In this document: in pieces, positions 35,761 to 44,115 of the stretch | How positions within the stretch are numbered: position 1 is the stretch's first letter | Layout of the letters: each line of letters begins with the position of its first letter | NCBI GenBank assembly: GCA_046269235.1 | Contig: JBJZOS010000001.1 | Span: forward strand, 248,001-312,000 | DNA length: 64,000 nucleotides | DNA from: Soonwooa sp032078105 | Lineage (GTDB): Bacteria; Bacteroidota; Bacteroidia; Flavobacteriales; Weeksellaceae | Direction of reading: 5' to 3' | Translations under genes and position numbers: made by a program | The notes under the pieces: generated by a model | The model's input: the letters and a program-made list of their open reading frames with translations, nothing else | Told to the model about the DNA's origin: nothing | Database searches by the model: none

Positions 35761-36765
35761 TTAAGGAGCTTGTATTTTGGATAATATTCTGTCAACAATT
35801 TCGTCTTGTGATACTTCTTCGGCTTCTGCTTCGAAACTCAAACCAATACGATGTCTCAACACATCTTTAGCGATAGATTTAACATCTTCAGGAATTACAA
35901 AAGCTCTTCCTTTGATGAAAGCATTGGCGCGCGCAGCGATGGCAAGGTTGATACTTGCTCTTGGCGAGGCTCCGAAATTGATAAGGTTTTTAAGGTCTGC
36001 TAAACCATATTTTTCTGGGAAACGCGTTGCAAAAACCATGTCCAAAATATACTTTTCAATTTTTTCGTCAAGATAGATTTGGTTGATTAATTTTTTTGCT
36101 TCCACAATTTGGTCTAAAGAGATAACTGGACGAATTGTTGGGATATCTTGCGTGGAGATCATGCGCATGATTTTTCGCTCGTCCTCCAATTCTGGATAAT
36201 CGATTTTACATTTCAGCATAAAACGGTCGGTTTGCGCTTCTGGTAATAGATAAGTCCCTTCTTGATCGATTGGGTTTTGTGTGGCTAAAACTAAAAAAGG
36301 CTTTGGTAATTGCATTGTCTCATCGCCGATGGTTACTTGCTTTTCTTGCATAACCTCCAAAAGTGCCGATTGTACTTTGGCTGGCGCACGGTTGATTTCA
36401 TCCGCCAAAACGAAATTCGCAAATACAGGTCCTTTTTTTATGGAAAAATCATTTTCTTTAATATTGTATATCATCGTCCCAACAACGTCAGCAGGCAACA
36501 AGTCTGGCGTGAATTGTATTCTCGAGAATTGTCCGTGCACCGCTTCGGCAAGGGTTTTTATCGCTAAAGTTTTTGCAAGTCCAGGCACGCCTTCTAGCAG
36601 GACGTGTCCATTACCAAGTAGTCCTATCAACAGACGGTCTACCATATATTCTTGCCCGATAATAGCGCGATTGATTTCTTGTTTTAGTAGGTTGAAAAAG
36701 TAATTTTGTTCTTTTACTTTTTCCATTAAATTTTTAATATCTTCTGATTGGTTCAGTTCTGACAT
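35761..36765 (-). CDS. MoxR family AAA+ ATPase
   Basis: 334 residues. Walker A EGVPGLAKT (58-66), Walker B LADEINRAP (120-128), sensor 1 LATQNP, and the family motif FTPDLLPADVVGT. It is a chaperone-like ATPase thought to help fold or activate the VWA proteins encoded downstream. It is the first gene of the minus-strand operon MoxR, DUF58, unknown membrane protein, BatA, BatB, BatC, BatD. The 265-nt gap to the divergent DinB gene should hold its promoter, but no clear minus-strand TAnnTTTG was found. Confidence 0.93.
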   Translation of the reverse strand: MSELNQSEDIKNLMEKVKEQNYFFNLLKQEINRAIIGQEYMVDRLLIGLLGNGHVLLEGVPGLAKTLAIKTLAEAVHGQFSRIQFTPDLLPADVVGTMIYNIKENDFSIKKGPVFANFVLADEINRAPAKVQSALLEVMQEKQVTIGDETMQLPKPFLVLATQNPIDQEGTYLLPEAQTDRFMLKCKIDYPELEDERKIMRMISTQDIPTIRPVISLDQIVEAKKLINQIYLDEKIEKYILDMVFATRFPEKYGLADLKNLINFGASPRASINLAIAARANAFIKGRAFVIPEDVKSIAKDVLRHRIGLSFEAEAEEVSQDEIVDRILSKIQAP

Positions 36766-36977
36766 AATTCGTTTAAATTATTCAGTAAAGGTCTCATAAA
36801 TCCGAGCATTAGTCAACATAAGAAATGCCAATTATGAGTTAAATATTTGTTAAAAATCTTTATTGCAAAAATCTTCGAGATTCTTGTAAAGATTTATGTT
36901 ATAAAAGAATATTAAAAAAAAAGTGTTTTAAATCTTAAAATACAGGTCTAAATCCTTTGTTTTTAGATGCTTCTCAT

Positions 36978-37008
36978 TTGTCACATTCGTATAATTGAAG
37001 TAATTTTG
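36978..37008 (+). promoter_or_regulatory. Promoter for the DinB gene cluster
   Basis: TTG 36978-36980, 20-nt spacer, TAATTTTG 37001-37008; the start codon follows 22 nt later. Confidence 0.55.
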
Positions 37009-37030
37009 AAATTTAAAAAATTGACTTAAA

Positions 37031-37504
37031 ATGAATTATCATTTTTCGGCGCATCGTCAGGTTAGAAAAAACCTTTTAGAAATATTACAAGACACGCCAA
37101 AGGAAGATTTGTTATTGATTCCGGATGGTTTTAACAATAATATCTATTGGAATATTGCGCATTGCGTGGCAACACAGCAACTACTTCATTATTATTTGAG
37201 TGGTAATGCTTTCCGTATCGATAAATATTGGGTTGAACAATATAAAAAGGGGACTTTTGCAAAGATGGATGTGGAAAATACAGAAATGGAAGATTTATCA
37301 TTTCTTTTAATTGAAACTTCAAAGGTTTTGGTGAAAGATTATGACGCTGAATTTTTTATAGATTACACGCCATACTCAACAAGTTTTGGCATTGATATAA
37401 AAACAATTCAAGATGCGATCATATTTAACAACATGCACGAAAGTTTGCATTACGGCTATATTTTGGCGCAAAAACGTGCGGTACTTGGTGAAAGATTGAG
37501 CTAA
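37031..37504 (+). CDS. DinB family metal-binding protein
   Basis: 157 residues with the DinB four-helix fold. The three metal-ligand histidines of the family are visible: H44 (WNIAHCVATQ), H136 and H140 (NNMHESLHYGYI). Members include thiol transferases such as bacillithiol S-transferases; most have no proven substrate. The next gene starts 4 nt after its stop, so the two form a short operon. Confidence 0.85.
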   Translation: MNYHFSAHRQVRKNLLEILQDTPKEDLLLIPDGFNNNIYWNIAHCVATQQLLHYYLSGNAFRIDKYWVEQYKKGTFAKMDVENTEMEDLSFLLIETSKVLVKDYDAEFFIDYTPYSTSFGIDIKTIQDAIIFNNMHESLHYGYILAQKRAVLGERLS

Positions 37505-37508
37505 AACC

Positions 37509-37967
37509 ATGAGGGCGATTCTTTACATTTTCACAGTAGTTTTGTTGATACTGAGTAGTCAGTCATGGACGATTGTGAGAGAAAAAGAGAAGACGCCAGA
37601 ACGTTTCAAATATTATCAAGCATTTGGTAAAAAGAGCGAAACGCTAGAAGTCATCTATTTGACTTGGCCGGATAAAAAGCTTCCGAATTTTGTGCGAGTG
37701 GAGGATTTTAAAAAATATGGAAATTCCGATGAGTTGATAGGATATTGCTTCTATGTAGACTCCAAGAAAAAGTTAGGACCAGATTTTTCGGAAGATGTTC
37801 GAGACAAATTTGTGAAGAAAATTCCTGTTAGACTTAAAGGGAAATTCTTTGTTACAAAACAATTTGACGATAATTTTCCAACTAGAGATTTTGAAGAATT
37901 ACGCCGAGTGAAAGAACTCGGATTCAATACAGAAAATGACGAATACAAAGTATTTGTTATTGATTAA
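37509..37967 (+). CDS. Secreted protein of unknown function
   Basis: 152 residues with an N-terminal hydrophobic signal (RAILYIFTVVLLILSSQSW). The mature part is charged (VREKEKTPERFKYYQAFGK...) with conserved-looking aromatic strands (EVIYLTWPDKKLPNFVRVEDF). No cysteines follow the signal except YCFYV. I do not recognise the family. Tightly linked to the DinB gene (4 nt) and 19 nt before rlmB. Confidence 0.6.
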   Translation: MRAILYIFTVVLLILSSQSWTIVREKEKTPERFKYYQAFGKKSETLEVIYLTWPDKKLPNFVRVEDFKKYGNSDELIGYCFYVDSKKKLGPDFSEDVRDKFVKKIPVRLKGKFFVTKQFDDNFPTRDFEELRRVKELGFNTENDEYKVFVID

Positions 37968-37986
37968 AAACTATTTTTTTTATTAA

Positions 37987-38730
37987 ATGAAAGACGATTT
38001 TATATTTGGGCTAAGGCCAGTGATAGAAGCCATCGAAGCGGGCAAAACGATTGATAAAGTTTTTGTACAGAATGCTTTGCAAGGTCCAATTTATGCAGAA
38101 CTAAAAACATTGTTAGCGAAGCATAAGATTCGTCCTAATTATGTCCCAATCGAAAAGCTAAACCGTTTTACGAGAAAAAACCACCAAGGTGTTGTGGCTT
38201 TTATTTCGGATGTTCCTTTCCATAGTATCGAAGATGTTTTACCTCAAATTTTTGAAGAGGGAAGAGTGCCATTTATTTTGATTTTGGACAGATTAACTGA
38301 TGTCAGAAATTTTGGCGCCATCTGTAGAACTGCAGAATGTGTAGGTGTTGATGCGGTTGTAATCCCAGAGAAAGGGGCGGCTCCAATTAACTCTGATGCT
38401 ATCAAAACTTCGGCTGGTGCGATCTATAATATTAAAATTTGTAAAGAAAAAAATCTGGCGCATACCGTTGATTATCTGCAACAAAGCGGTGTAGCAGTAT
38501 TTGCAGCAACAGAAAAGGCTCAGAAATTGCTCTACGATGTGGACTTTACAGAACCTTGCGCAATTGTAATGGGTAACGAAGAAACAGGAATTTCGAAAGA
38601 AGTTCTGCATCATAGCGATGAAAAAATAAAACTTCCTATCGAAGGTAAAACACAGTCGCTTAATGTTTCAGTAGCTTGTGGTGCGATGTTGTACGAAGCG
38701 ATGAGACAAAAATTAACAAAAACATTATAA
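37987..38730 (+). CDS. rlmB: 23S rRNA (guanosine-2'-O)-methyltransferase RlmB
   Basis: 247 residues. An N-terminal substrate-binding domain (FIFGLRPVIEAIEAGKTIDKVFVQ) is followed by a SPOUT/TrmH knot domain: motif 1 LDRLTDVRNFGAICRTAECVG, motif 2 IVMGNEETGISKEVL and motif 3 LPIEGKTQSLNVSVACGAMLYE. It methylates G2251 of 23S rRNA in the P loop, using SAM as a dimer. Length and order match RlmB. A second SpoU-type enzyme in the window (60967) is a different subfamily. Confidence 0.92.
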   Translation: MKDDFIFGLRPVIEAIEAGKTIDKVFVQNALQGPIYAELKTLLAKHKIRPNYVPIEKLNRFTRKNHQGVVAFISDVPFHSIEDVLPQIFEEGRVPFILILDRLTDVRNFGAICRTAECVGVDAVVIPEKGAAPINSDAIKTSAGAIYNIKICKEKNLAHTVDYLQQSGVAVFAATEKAQKLLYDVDFTEPCAIVMGNEETGISKEVLHHSDEKIKLPIEGKTQSLNVSVACGAMLYEAMRQKLTKTL

Positions 38731-38763
38731 ACACGAACTTTATTTAGTTCAAAAAATAAATTG

Positions 38764-39807
38764 ATGAAAAAGATATTAGGAATAGCTTTGTTTACAGTTG
38801 CACTAGTAGCTTGTAAAAAAGAAAATACTAAAACAATTACTAAAGTTAATCCAGAAACAGGAGAAACTGAAACTGTAACGGTGGAAGTGCCCGCGGAGGA
38901 GGAAGTCAAAGCAGCAATTGTCGATAGTGCTGGGATTTTTAAACAAAAGTTCTATTTAGAAAAAGGAAAAACTTATCCGTTAATAGCATACCAAAGAGAC
39001 ATCCAAAATGTGTCAACACCAGATGGTAAAGCGGTTTCTGGTACATCAGAATCTACAGACGAGATGACAGTTACGGTTAACGATTTTAAAGACAATGTTT
39101 ATGATCTTTCGGTTAATCTTGTTGCTAAAAGAAATAGTACAAGTGCTAACGGAAAAACGGTTGTGTCGGATACTAAAGCTGCTGCCCCAAAAGAGGAGCA
39201 ACTAAAAGGGATGTACACGATTAACAAAGCGATTACAGGGAATAAACTGGCAATGAAAATGGATGTTAACGGAAAAATAATTTCGGTGACAGGTTTTGAT
39301 CCAATTTATACTAAAATTTCGACAGCTTTGTCTGGTCTCGTTAAAGATGCAAAACAACGTACGGAGATTGTTGGCAATTTCAAAAAAGGATTTAACGAAG
39401 CAACTATTAAAGAACAATTTGAGAAGAATCTTAAAATAATCCCATCAAAAGGTGTTAAAATTGGAGAAAAGTGGACGGCTTCGGAAGATATTATCCCAGG
39501 TGGTGATTTGAAATTAACATCAACTTACGTTTTAACTAAAGTTGAAGGCGGAAAGGCGGAGATTTCTGTTAACGGAAATATCCCGACTAAATCAGACAAG
39601 CAATCTAAAGAAGGCATCACGCATACGATGACTTTGGGCGGTTCGCAAACAGGGAAAATTATTTTTGATAGTAATACTGGTTGGATTTTGCATGAGAATA
39701 TCACCATTAAAACCAATCAAAAGGAATCGATTTCTGATGGTAAGAAAAGTCAAAGCATGTCGCAGACTTCTACATCATCAATTATCATTAATCCTTCATA
39801 TAAGTAA
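38764..39807 (+). CDS. DUF6263 family lipoprotein
   Basis: The start ATG 38764 (a TTG lies just before) gives a lipoprotein signal with Cys17 (FTVALVACKKENT). 347 residues follow the DUF6263 pattern: FYLEKGKTYPLIAYQRDIQN, a long beta-rich middle with LKGMYTINKAITGNKLAMKMDVNGKI, and the end WILHENITIKTNQKESISDG. It is probably an envelope protein of beta-sheet build; function unknown. It follows rlmB by 33 nt and ends at a strong terminator. Confidence 0.75.
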   Translation: MKKILGIALFTVALVACKKENTKTITKVNPETGETETVTVEVPAEEEVKAAIVDSAGIFKQKFYLEKGKTYPLIAYQRDIQNVSTPDGKAVSGTSESTDEMTVTVNDFKDNVYDLSVNLVAKRNSTSANGKTVVSDTKAAAPKEEQLKGMYTINKAITGNKLAMKMDVNGKIISVTGFDPIYTKISTALSGLVKDAKQRTEIVGNFKKGFNEATIKEQFEKNLKIIPSKGVKIGEKWTASEDIIPGGDLKLTSTYVLTKVEGGKAEISVNGNIPTKSDKQSKEGITHTMTLGGSQTGKIIFDSNTGWILHENITIKTNQKESISDGKKSQSMSQTSTSSIIINPSYK

Positions 39808-39811
39808 GTTT

Positions 39812-39838
39812 GACCAGGCTTAGGCTTGGTCTTTTTTA
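39812..39838 (+). terminator. Terminator after the DUF6263 gene
   Basis: Stem GACCAGGC / GCTTGGTC with TTAG loop and six Ts, directly after the stop codon. Confidence 0.85.
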
Positions 39839-39867
39839 GTAAAGTTAAATGTGTATTTTTTAATATT

Positions 39868-40095
39868 ATGAAGTTTGTAATAGAATTGGTTTTAGGAACC
39901 ATTATATTTTTCTTTGTATGGAATATTTTAAAAAGAATTTTTTTTAATTCCTTTTACAAAAATTTTCCGACGCTCAATCCTCGTAATCAACAGCAAAGTC
40001 AGCAAGCGAATCGCGAAGAAAAAAAGCTAAAAGAAAAAGTAAACTGGGACGCCGAAACCGTAGATTTTGAGGAAGTAAAAGAAGAAAAGAAATAA
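39868..40095 (+). CDS. DUF4834 family small membrane protein
   Basis: ATG 39868 is preferred over the upstream open frame because it places a TM helix at the N-terminus (KFVIELVLGTIIFFFVWNILKRIF). 75 residues; the rest is Gln/Lys/Glu-rich and ends KVNWDAETVDFEEVKEEKK, the conserved DUF4834 tail. It precedes the YfhO gene by 27 nt, the arrangement I know from other Flavobacteriia. Role unknown. Confidence 0.78.
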   Translation: MKFVIELVLGTIIFFFVWNILKRIFFNSFYKNFPTLNPRNQQQSQQANREEKKLKEKVNWDAETVDFEEVKEEKK

Positions 40096-40122
40096 AAAAC
40101 AACTACCAATTTCAAATTATAT

Positions 40123-42651
40123 ATGAAGAATAAGAATTTGATTTTTGCGGCGGTTAGTCTCGTTATTTTTGTGCTAATTGCTGTATTGTATGCAAACCCA
40201 ATAATGTCAGGCAAGGAGATGATTCAGCCTGATATTGTGCATTATAAAGGAGGTGCAAAAGAATTATTGGACTATCGCGCCGAACATGGAAAAGAAACCT
40301 ATTGGAGTGATGCGATGTTTGGTGGCATGCCAACATATCAAACCGGCGCACAGTTCCGTGGAGATGTCATCAAAAAGTTAGATGACGTTTTTATGTTTTT
40401 ACCAAAGCCAGCTAACTATATATTTTTGCTGTTTGCAGGTTTTTTCTTTTTAGGAATTGTGGCAACACGTAATTGGAAATATGCACTTTTGGGAGCAACT
40501 TTCTTCGGATTGTCAACTTATTTTTATATTATTATTGCCGCAGGACATAACGGGAAAGTCCACACCATTGCTTATTTTGCGCCGCTTTTGGCTGGTATTT
40601 TATTGGTCTATGTTCATAAAAAATATTTGTTAGGCTTTATTGTGACCACCATTTTTATGGGCTTGCAAGTCAGTGCGAATCACCCGCAAATGACCTATTA
40701 TTTATTCTTGGCTTTAGGATTCTTATTCCTGTCAGAATTGGTGAGAGCTTATCAACATAAAATTACGTGGAAGCATTTTGGGATTTCTTCGGGTGTCTTA
40801 GCTTTAGCTTTTGTGTTAGGTGTTGGGATGAATTCTCAACGTATCATGGCCAATGCGGAGTATGTAAAAGAAACGGTCAGAGGAAAGCAAATCTTAAATT
40901 CTGATAGACATACTTCTGGAAAATCTGGTATGGACCGTGAAAGCATCACAGCTTGGAGTTATGGTAAATTAGAAACCTTGAACTTATTTATCCCAAGATT
41001 AATGGGAGGTGCAAGTCAAGAACAAGGCTCGGATAAAGTGATGGCTTACATCCAAGAATGGTATCAAGCTAACGTGACCAGCGAAGCTCAGCATAATCAA
41101 TTTATCAAAGGTTTTGTAAGTCCAACATATTGGGGCGACCAACCAGGTACTTCTGGACCGGCTTATCAAGGAGCTGTTGTTTGTTTTTTAGCATTACTAG
41201 GTTTTTTCTTCGCATGGAAAAAGTATAGATACTGGATTCTTGGCGCTTCCATCTTAACAATTCTATTGGCTTGGGGAAGTAATTTTGGATTCTTGACAGA
41301 TTTATTTATCGACTATGTTCCGATGTATAATAAATTCCGTGCACCGTCTTCGATATTAGTCGTTGTCGAATTATTGTTCCCGTTAATTGCAATTGTAGGA
41401 TTATACAGATTCTTCACCGATGAAAAACTAACCGACGAATACAAGCAAAAAGTATTATTGTATACTACTGGAGGCGTGTTGGGCGTAACTTTAGTTTTGT
41501 TAGTAGCTGGTAAGGCTATTTTAGGATTCCAGACCGATAATGAAAAAGTATATTTACAACCAGATTTATTAAGTTATTTGGTTGACGCGCGTTTCAAAAT
41601 GTTCCAGACAGATGCGCTTAAAGCTATGCTTTATGTCGCTATAACAGCTGGCGCAATGTATTTAAGTTTCAAAAAGAAATTGGCGGTTAACGTCACTTTA
41701 ATTATTATTGGTTTAGTAAGTTTCTTCGATCTTTGGACAGTTAACAAACGTTATCTGAATGATGGAAACTTCGCTGATAAGACATTCGCTCAAAATCCTT
41801 TCCAAACCGAAAATTCGGAATATCTAATGGATAAAGCTGGAGATAATCCTTACATACAGGGACTTCTTCAACAAGATAAAGTCAATAAAGTTTTAGAAAC
41901 GATTGCAGCAAAAGATCAATCGCATTTCAGAATTTTTAATACAACATTGGGTACGTTTAGCGAAACAAATACATCGTATTTCAAATCTTCTGTTGGCGGT
42001 TATCACGCTGTTAAATTGCGACGCTATGATGATTTGATCAATGCTTATTTTTATCAAACAGATAGCATAAGAATGCCGCGCGTTCTTAATATGTTGAATG
42101 CAAAATACTTTGTTGGCGGTGACCAAAATCAACCAATCAGTTATCCAAATCCAGAAGCTAACGGTAATGCATGGTTTGTGTCGGACATCAAAGTTGCAAA
42201 CTCTCCCAACGAAGAATTAAAATCCATTGGCGATATGGATACCAAAAAGATTGCAATCATCGGAAAAGAAGATCAATCTTATCTTAACGGAAAAAAATTG
42301 CAAGCAGATTCAACGGCTTTTATCCAGTTAAAAACTTATGAAGCCAATGCTTTAGAGTTCGAAGCACAGACCAAAACACCTCAGTTAGCGGTTTTCTCAG
42401 AAGTCTATTATCCGCATGGTTGGAAGATGATGATCGACGGGACCGAGGTGCCATACATCAAAGCCAATTATCTTTTGAGAGCAGTGTATGTTCCTGCAGG
42501 CAAGCATCAAATCAGTATGAAATTTGAGCCAGAAGTTATCGAAAAAGGTAAAATGTTCTCGTACGCGAGTGTTGGCATTTTTGCGATTCTGAGTTTGTTA
42601 GGTATTGGACTGTTTTACAAAAACAAAAAATTTCAAAAAGTTGTTGAGTAA
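40123..42651 (+). CDS. YfhO family multispanning membrane protein
   Basis: 842 residues with about 12-13 TM helices. Family features: YWSDAMFGGMPTYQ in the first loop, GHNGKVHTIAYFAPLLAGILL, SANHPQMTYYLFLALGF, GDQPGTSGPAYQGAVVCFLAL and YNKFRAPSSILVVVELLFPL. A soluble domain of about 270 residues ends with SEVYYPHGWKMMIDG and a last TM. YfhO proteins are GT-C-like and in Gram-positives act in glycosylation of teichoic acids; the Bacteroidota role is unproven. It ends at a terminator followed by a GC-rich repeat piece. Confidence 0.9.
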   Translation: MKNKNLIFAAVSLVIFVLIAVLYANPIMSGKEMIQPDIVHYKGGAKELLDYRAEHGKETYWSDAMFGGMPTYQTGAQFRGDVIKKLDDVFMFLPKPANYIFLLFAGFFFLGIVATRNWKYALLGATFFGLSTYFYIIIAAGHNGKVHTIAYFAPLLAGILLVYVHKKYLLGFIVTTIFMGLQVSANHPQMTYYLFLALGFLFLSELVRAYQHKITWKHFGISSGVLALAFVLGVGMNSQRIMANAEYVKETVRGKQILNSDRHTSGKSGMDRESITAWSYGKLETLNLFIPRLMGGASQEQGSDKVMAYIQEWYQANVTSEAQHNQFIKGFVSPTYWGDQPGTSGPAYQGAVVCFLALLGFFFAWKKYRYWILGASILTILLAWGSNFGFLTDLFIDYVPMYNKFRAPSSILVVVELLFPLIAIVGLYRFFTDEKLTDEYKQKVLLYTTGGVLGVTLVLLVAGKAILGFQTDNEKVYLQPDLLSYLVDARFKMFQTDALKAMLYVAITAGAMYLSFKKKLAVNVTLIIIGLVSFFDLWTVNKRYLNDGNFADKTFAQNPFQTENSEYLMDKAGDNPYIQGLLQQDKVNKVLETIAAKDQSHFRIFNTTLGTFSETNTSYFKSSVGGYHAVKLRRYDDLINAYFYQTDSIRMPRVLNMLNAKYFVGGDQNQPISYPNPEANGNAWFVSDIKVANSPNEELKSIGDMDTKKIAIIGKEDQSYLNGKKLQADSTAFIQLKTYEANALEFEAQTKTPQLAVFSEVYYPHGWKMMIDGTEVPYIKANYLLRAVYVPAGKHQISMKFEPEVIEKGKMFSYASVGIFAILSLLGIGLFYKNKKFQKVVE

Positions 42652-42674
42652 TCAACTATAAAAACATAAAATAT

Positions 42675-42704
42675 GAAGCTGTTTCTACGGAAGCAGCTTT
42701 TTTA
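42675..42704 (+). terminator. Terminator after the YfhO gene
   Basis: Stem AAGCTGTTTC / GGAAGCAGCTT with six Ts. Nearly the same hairpin stands at 54919, there also followed by the dispersed repeat. Confidence 0.85.
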
Positions 42705-42711
42705 TTTGTAC

Positions 42712-42736
42712 GCCATTTCCGACTGTCACTAATCGC
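42712..42736. repeat. Fragment of the GC-rich dispersed repeat
   Basis: CGCCATTTCCGACTGTCACT and the following AATCGC match, with two differences, the start of the copy at 54954 (CGCCATTTCCGGCTGTCACT, then AGTCGC). Confidence 0.6.
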
Positions 42737-42741
42737 AAAAA

Positions 42742-43767
42742 TTATATTTTCTTCCAAATCATCAGATAGTCGTTCTTGGCAAGGATTTGAAACTTTTGGG
42801 CTTTATTTCCGTACGGGAAAGTTCTTTGAACTTCATCAGGAATTTTCGGATTTGTAAAACTAATTTCCATAAGCTTGTTAGCACTATCATAATGATAAGT
42901 CCCAGTATAATGCCCTTGCGCGGGCGTTCCGCACCAACCCGAGGCCGAATCATCTATCTGATATTCGATATCAACTTTGGAATTTGGGAGAAAGGTAAAT
43001 CGACCACTGCGATTTTCAAAAATGGGCTCATAATATGGCACGTAATCCCAAGGGTAGCCGTAGATTAAGTTTTGTAGGTCTTGTGAGTATTTGGAGATAT
43101 CTTCATCTTGCCCAATATGTCGATTAAGAACTTGGTAGTCATTGAAATTATTAACGGTCCAAAAATCAGAATTGTATTCTAAATCTTTTGTCGTCAAATC
43201 ATTTTGATTAATGCCAATCTCTTTGATAATGTTGTCGAATTTCTTTTGTAGGTTGGCAAGATCATAATTGGGATTGCTTTTGCCAATTTCCGAAGTTATT
43301 TCTTTTACTATTTTTAGTTTTAAAATAGTGTCATTGTAATCTGTAATATCGAAGATTTGTTCGAGGCTAACTTGTTCTTTTGTGGCTTTAGCAGAAAGTT
43401 TTAGTTGGTTATTTTCGAGTTTCCAAGTTCCAGAAACTGCTTTGTCAAATGCAGAGTCGCTTTTGATATCAAAAATCTGTCCCGTGAATTGATGATTGGA
43501 TTTCAGCTCCAATTTGGTGTACAAATCAGGTCTTTGGTTGTAGAATATTTCTGTAGAATCACGCTTCAAAATGGCGACACGATCACTTTTCCAATTCTTT
43601 TCGGCATGAAAGCTATTGTTGGTTTGCAATAGTCCAGAAAGTATCCAGACACCAGTTAGGTTTTGTGCTTTTGGTGTTGGTTTGGTTTCTGGCTTTTTGT
43701 TGCATGACCAAACTAAACTTAGTATCACAATCGAGAATAATATGCGGAGAAGTTTAATGACTTTCAT
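42742..43767 (-). CDS. Unknown lipoprotein
   Basis: 341 residues. Lipoprotein signal with Cys22 (FSIVILSLVWSCNKKPETK). The next part, LTGVWILSGLL...ESKSDSAFDKAVSGTWKLENNQLKLSA-like, resembles lipocalin-type repeats (GxW, then GTWKLENNQL) common in Bacteroidota lipoproteins. The C-terminal part has YQIDDSASGWCGTPAQGHYTG. No family name can be given. It is convergent with the YfhO gene and divergent from the M16 protease gene. Confidence 0.65.
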   Translation of the reverse strand: MKVIKLLRILFSIVILSLVWSCNKKPETKPTPKAQNLTGVWILSGLLQTNNSFHAEKNWKSDRVAILKRDSTEIFYNQRPDLYTKLELKSNHQFTGQIFDIKSDSAFDKAVSGTWKLENNQLKLSAKATKEQVSLEQIFDITDYNDTILKLKIVKEITSEIGKSNPNYDLANLQKKFDNIIKEIGINQNDLTTKDLEYNSDFWTVNNFNDYQVLNRHIGQDEDISKYSQDLQNLIYGYPWDYVPYYEPIFENRSGRFTFLPNSKVDIEYQIDDSASGWCGTPAQGHYTGTYHYDSANKLMEISFTNPKIPDEVQRTFPYGNKAQKFQILAKNDYLMIWKKI

Positions 43768-43910
43768 ATTTTTTAATTTTTCATCGAATTAAATATAAGA
43801 CTTTTTGTTTTTTATCGGTGTTAAATTAATTCTTGACTTTCTGTAACAAATTTGGTTTCTGAAACGTCTTATTAATTTACGACTTTTGACTTTTGATTAA
43901 ATTAAAAACC

Positions 43911-44092
43911 ATCAGCGGTCTGATAGTCGCGTGAGCGATGTTAGCGGATATCCTTTTGGGGTGGCGCGAGGCGGCGGAGCCTAGCGGAGCCGTCCGAGTG
44001 GCACACTAAAAGATAGTAGCGGACGTAGCGACCCTCGTTGAGTAGTGGATTTTGGCTCGGCAAAACGAGGGACACGCCAAAAAAATAAGTAA
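43911..44092. repeat. GC-rich dispersed intergenic repeat, copy 1
   Basis: A sharply GC-richer block in an AT-rich intergenic gap. Its GGCGGAGCCTAGCGGAGCCG and the following TCCGA are the reverse complement of the segment near 47189-47213 with only a few changes, so the two copies are inverted to each other. It also holds CGTAGCGACCCTCGTTGAG and AAAACGAGGGACACGCC. No reading frame is supported. Role unknown. Confidence 0.6.
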
Positions 44093-44115
44093 CTTTACAG
44101 ATCTTAAATATTATT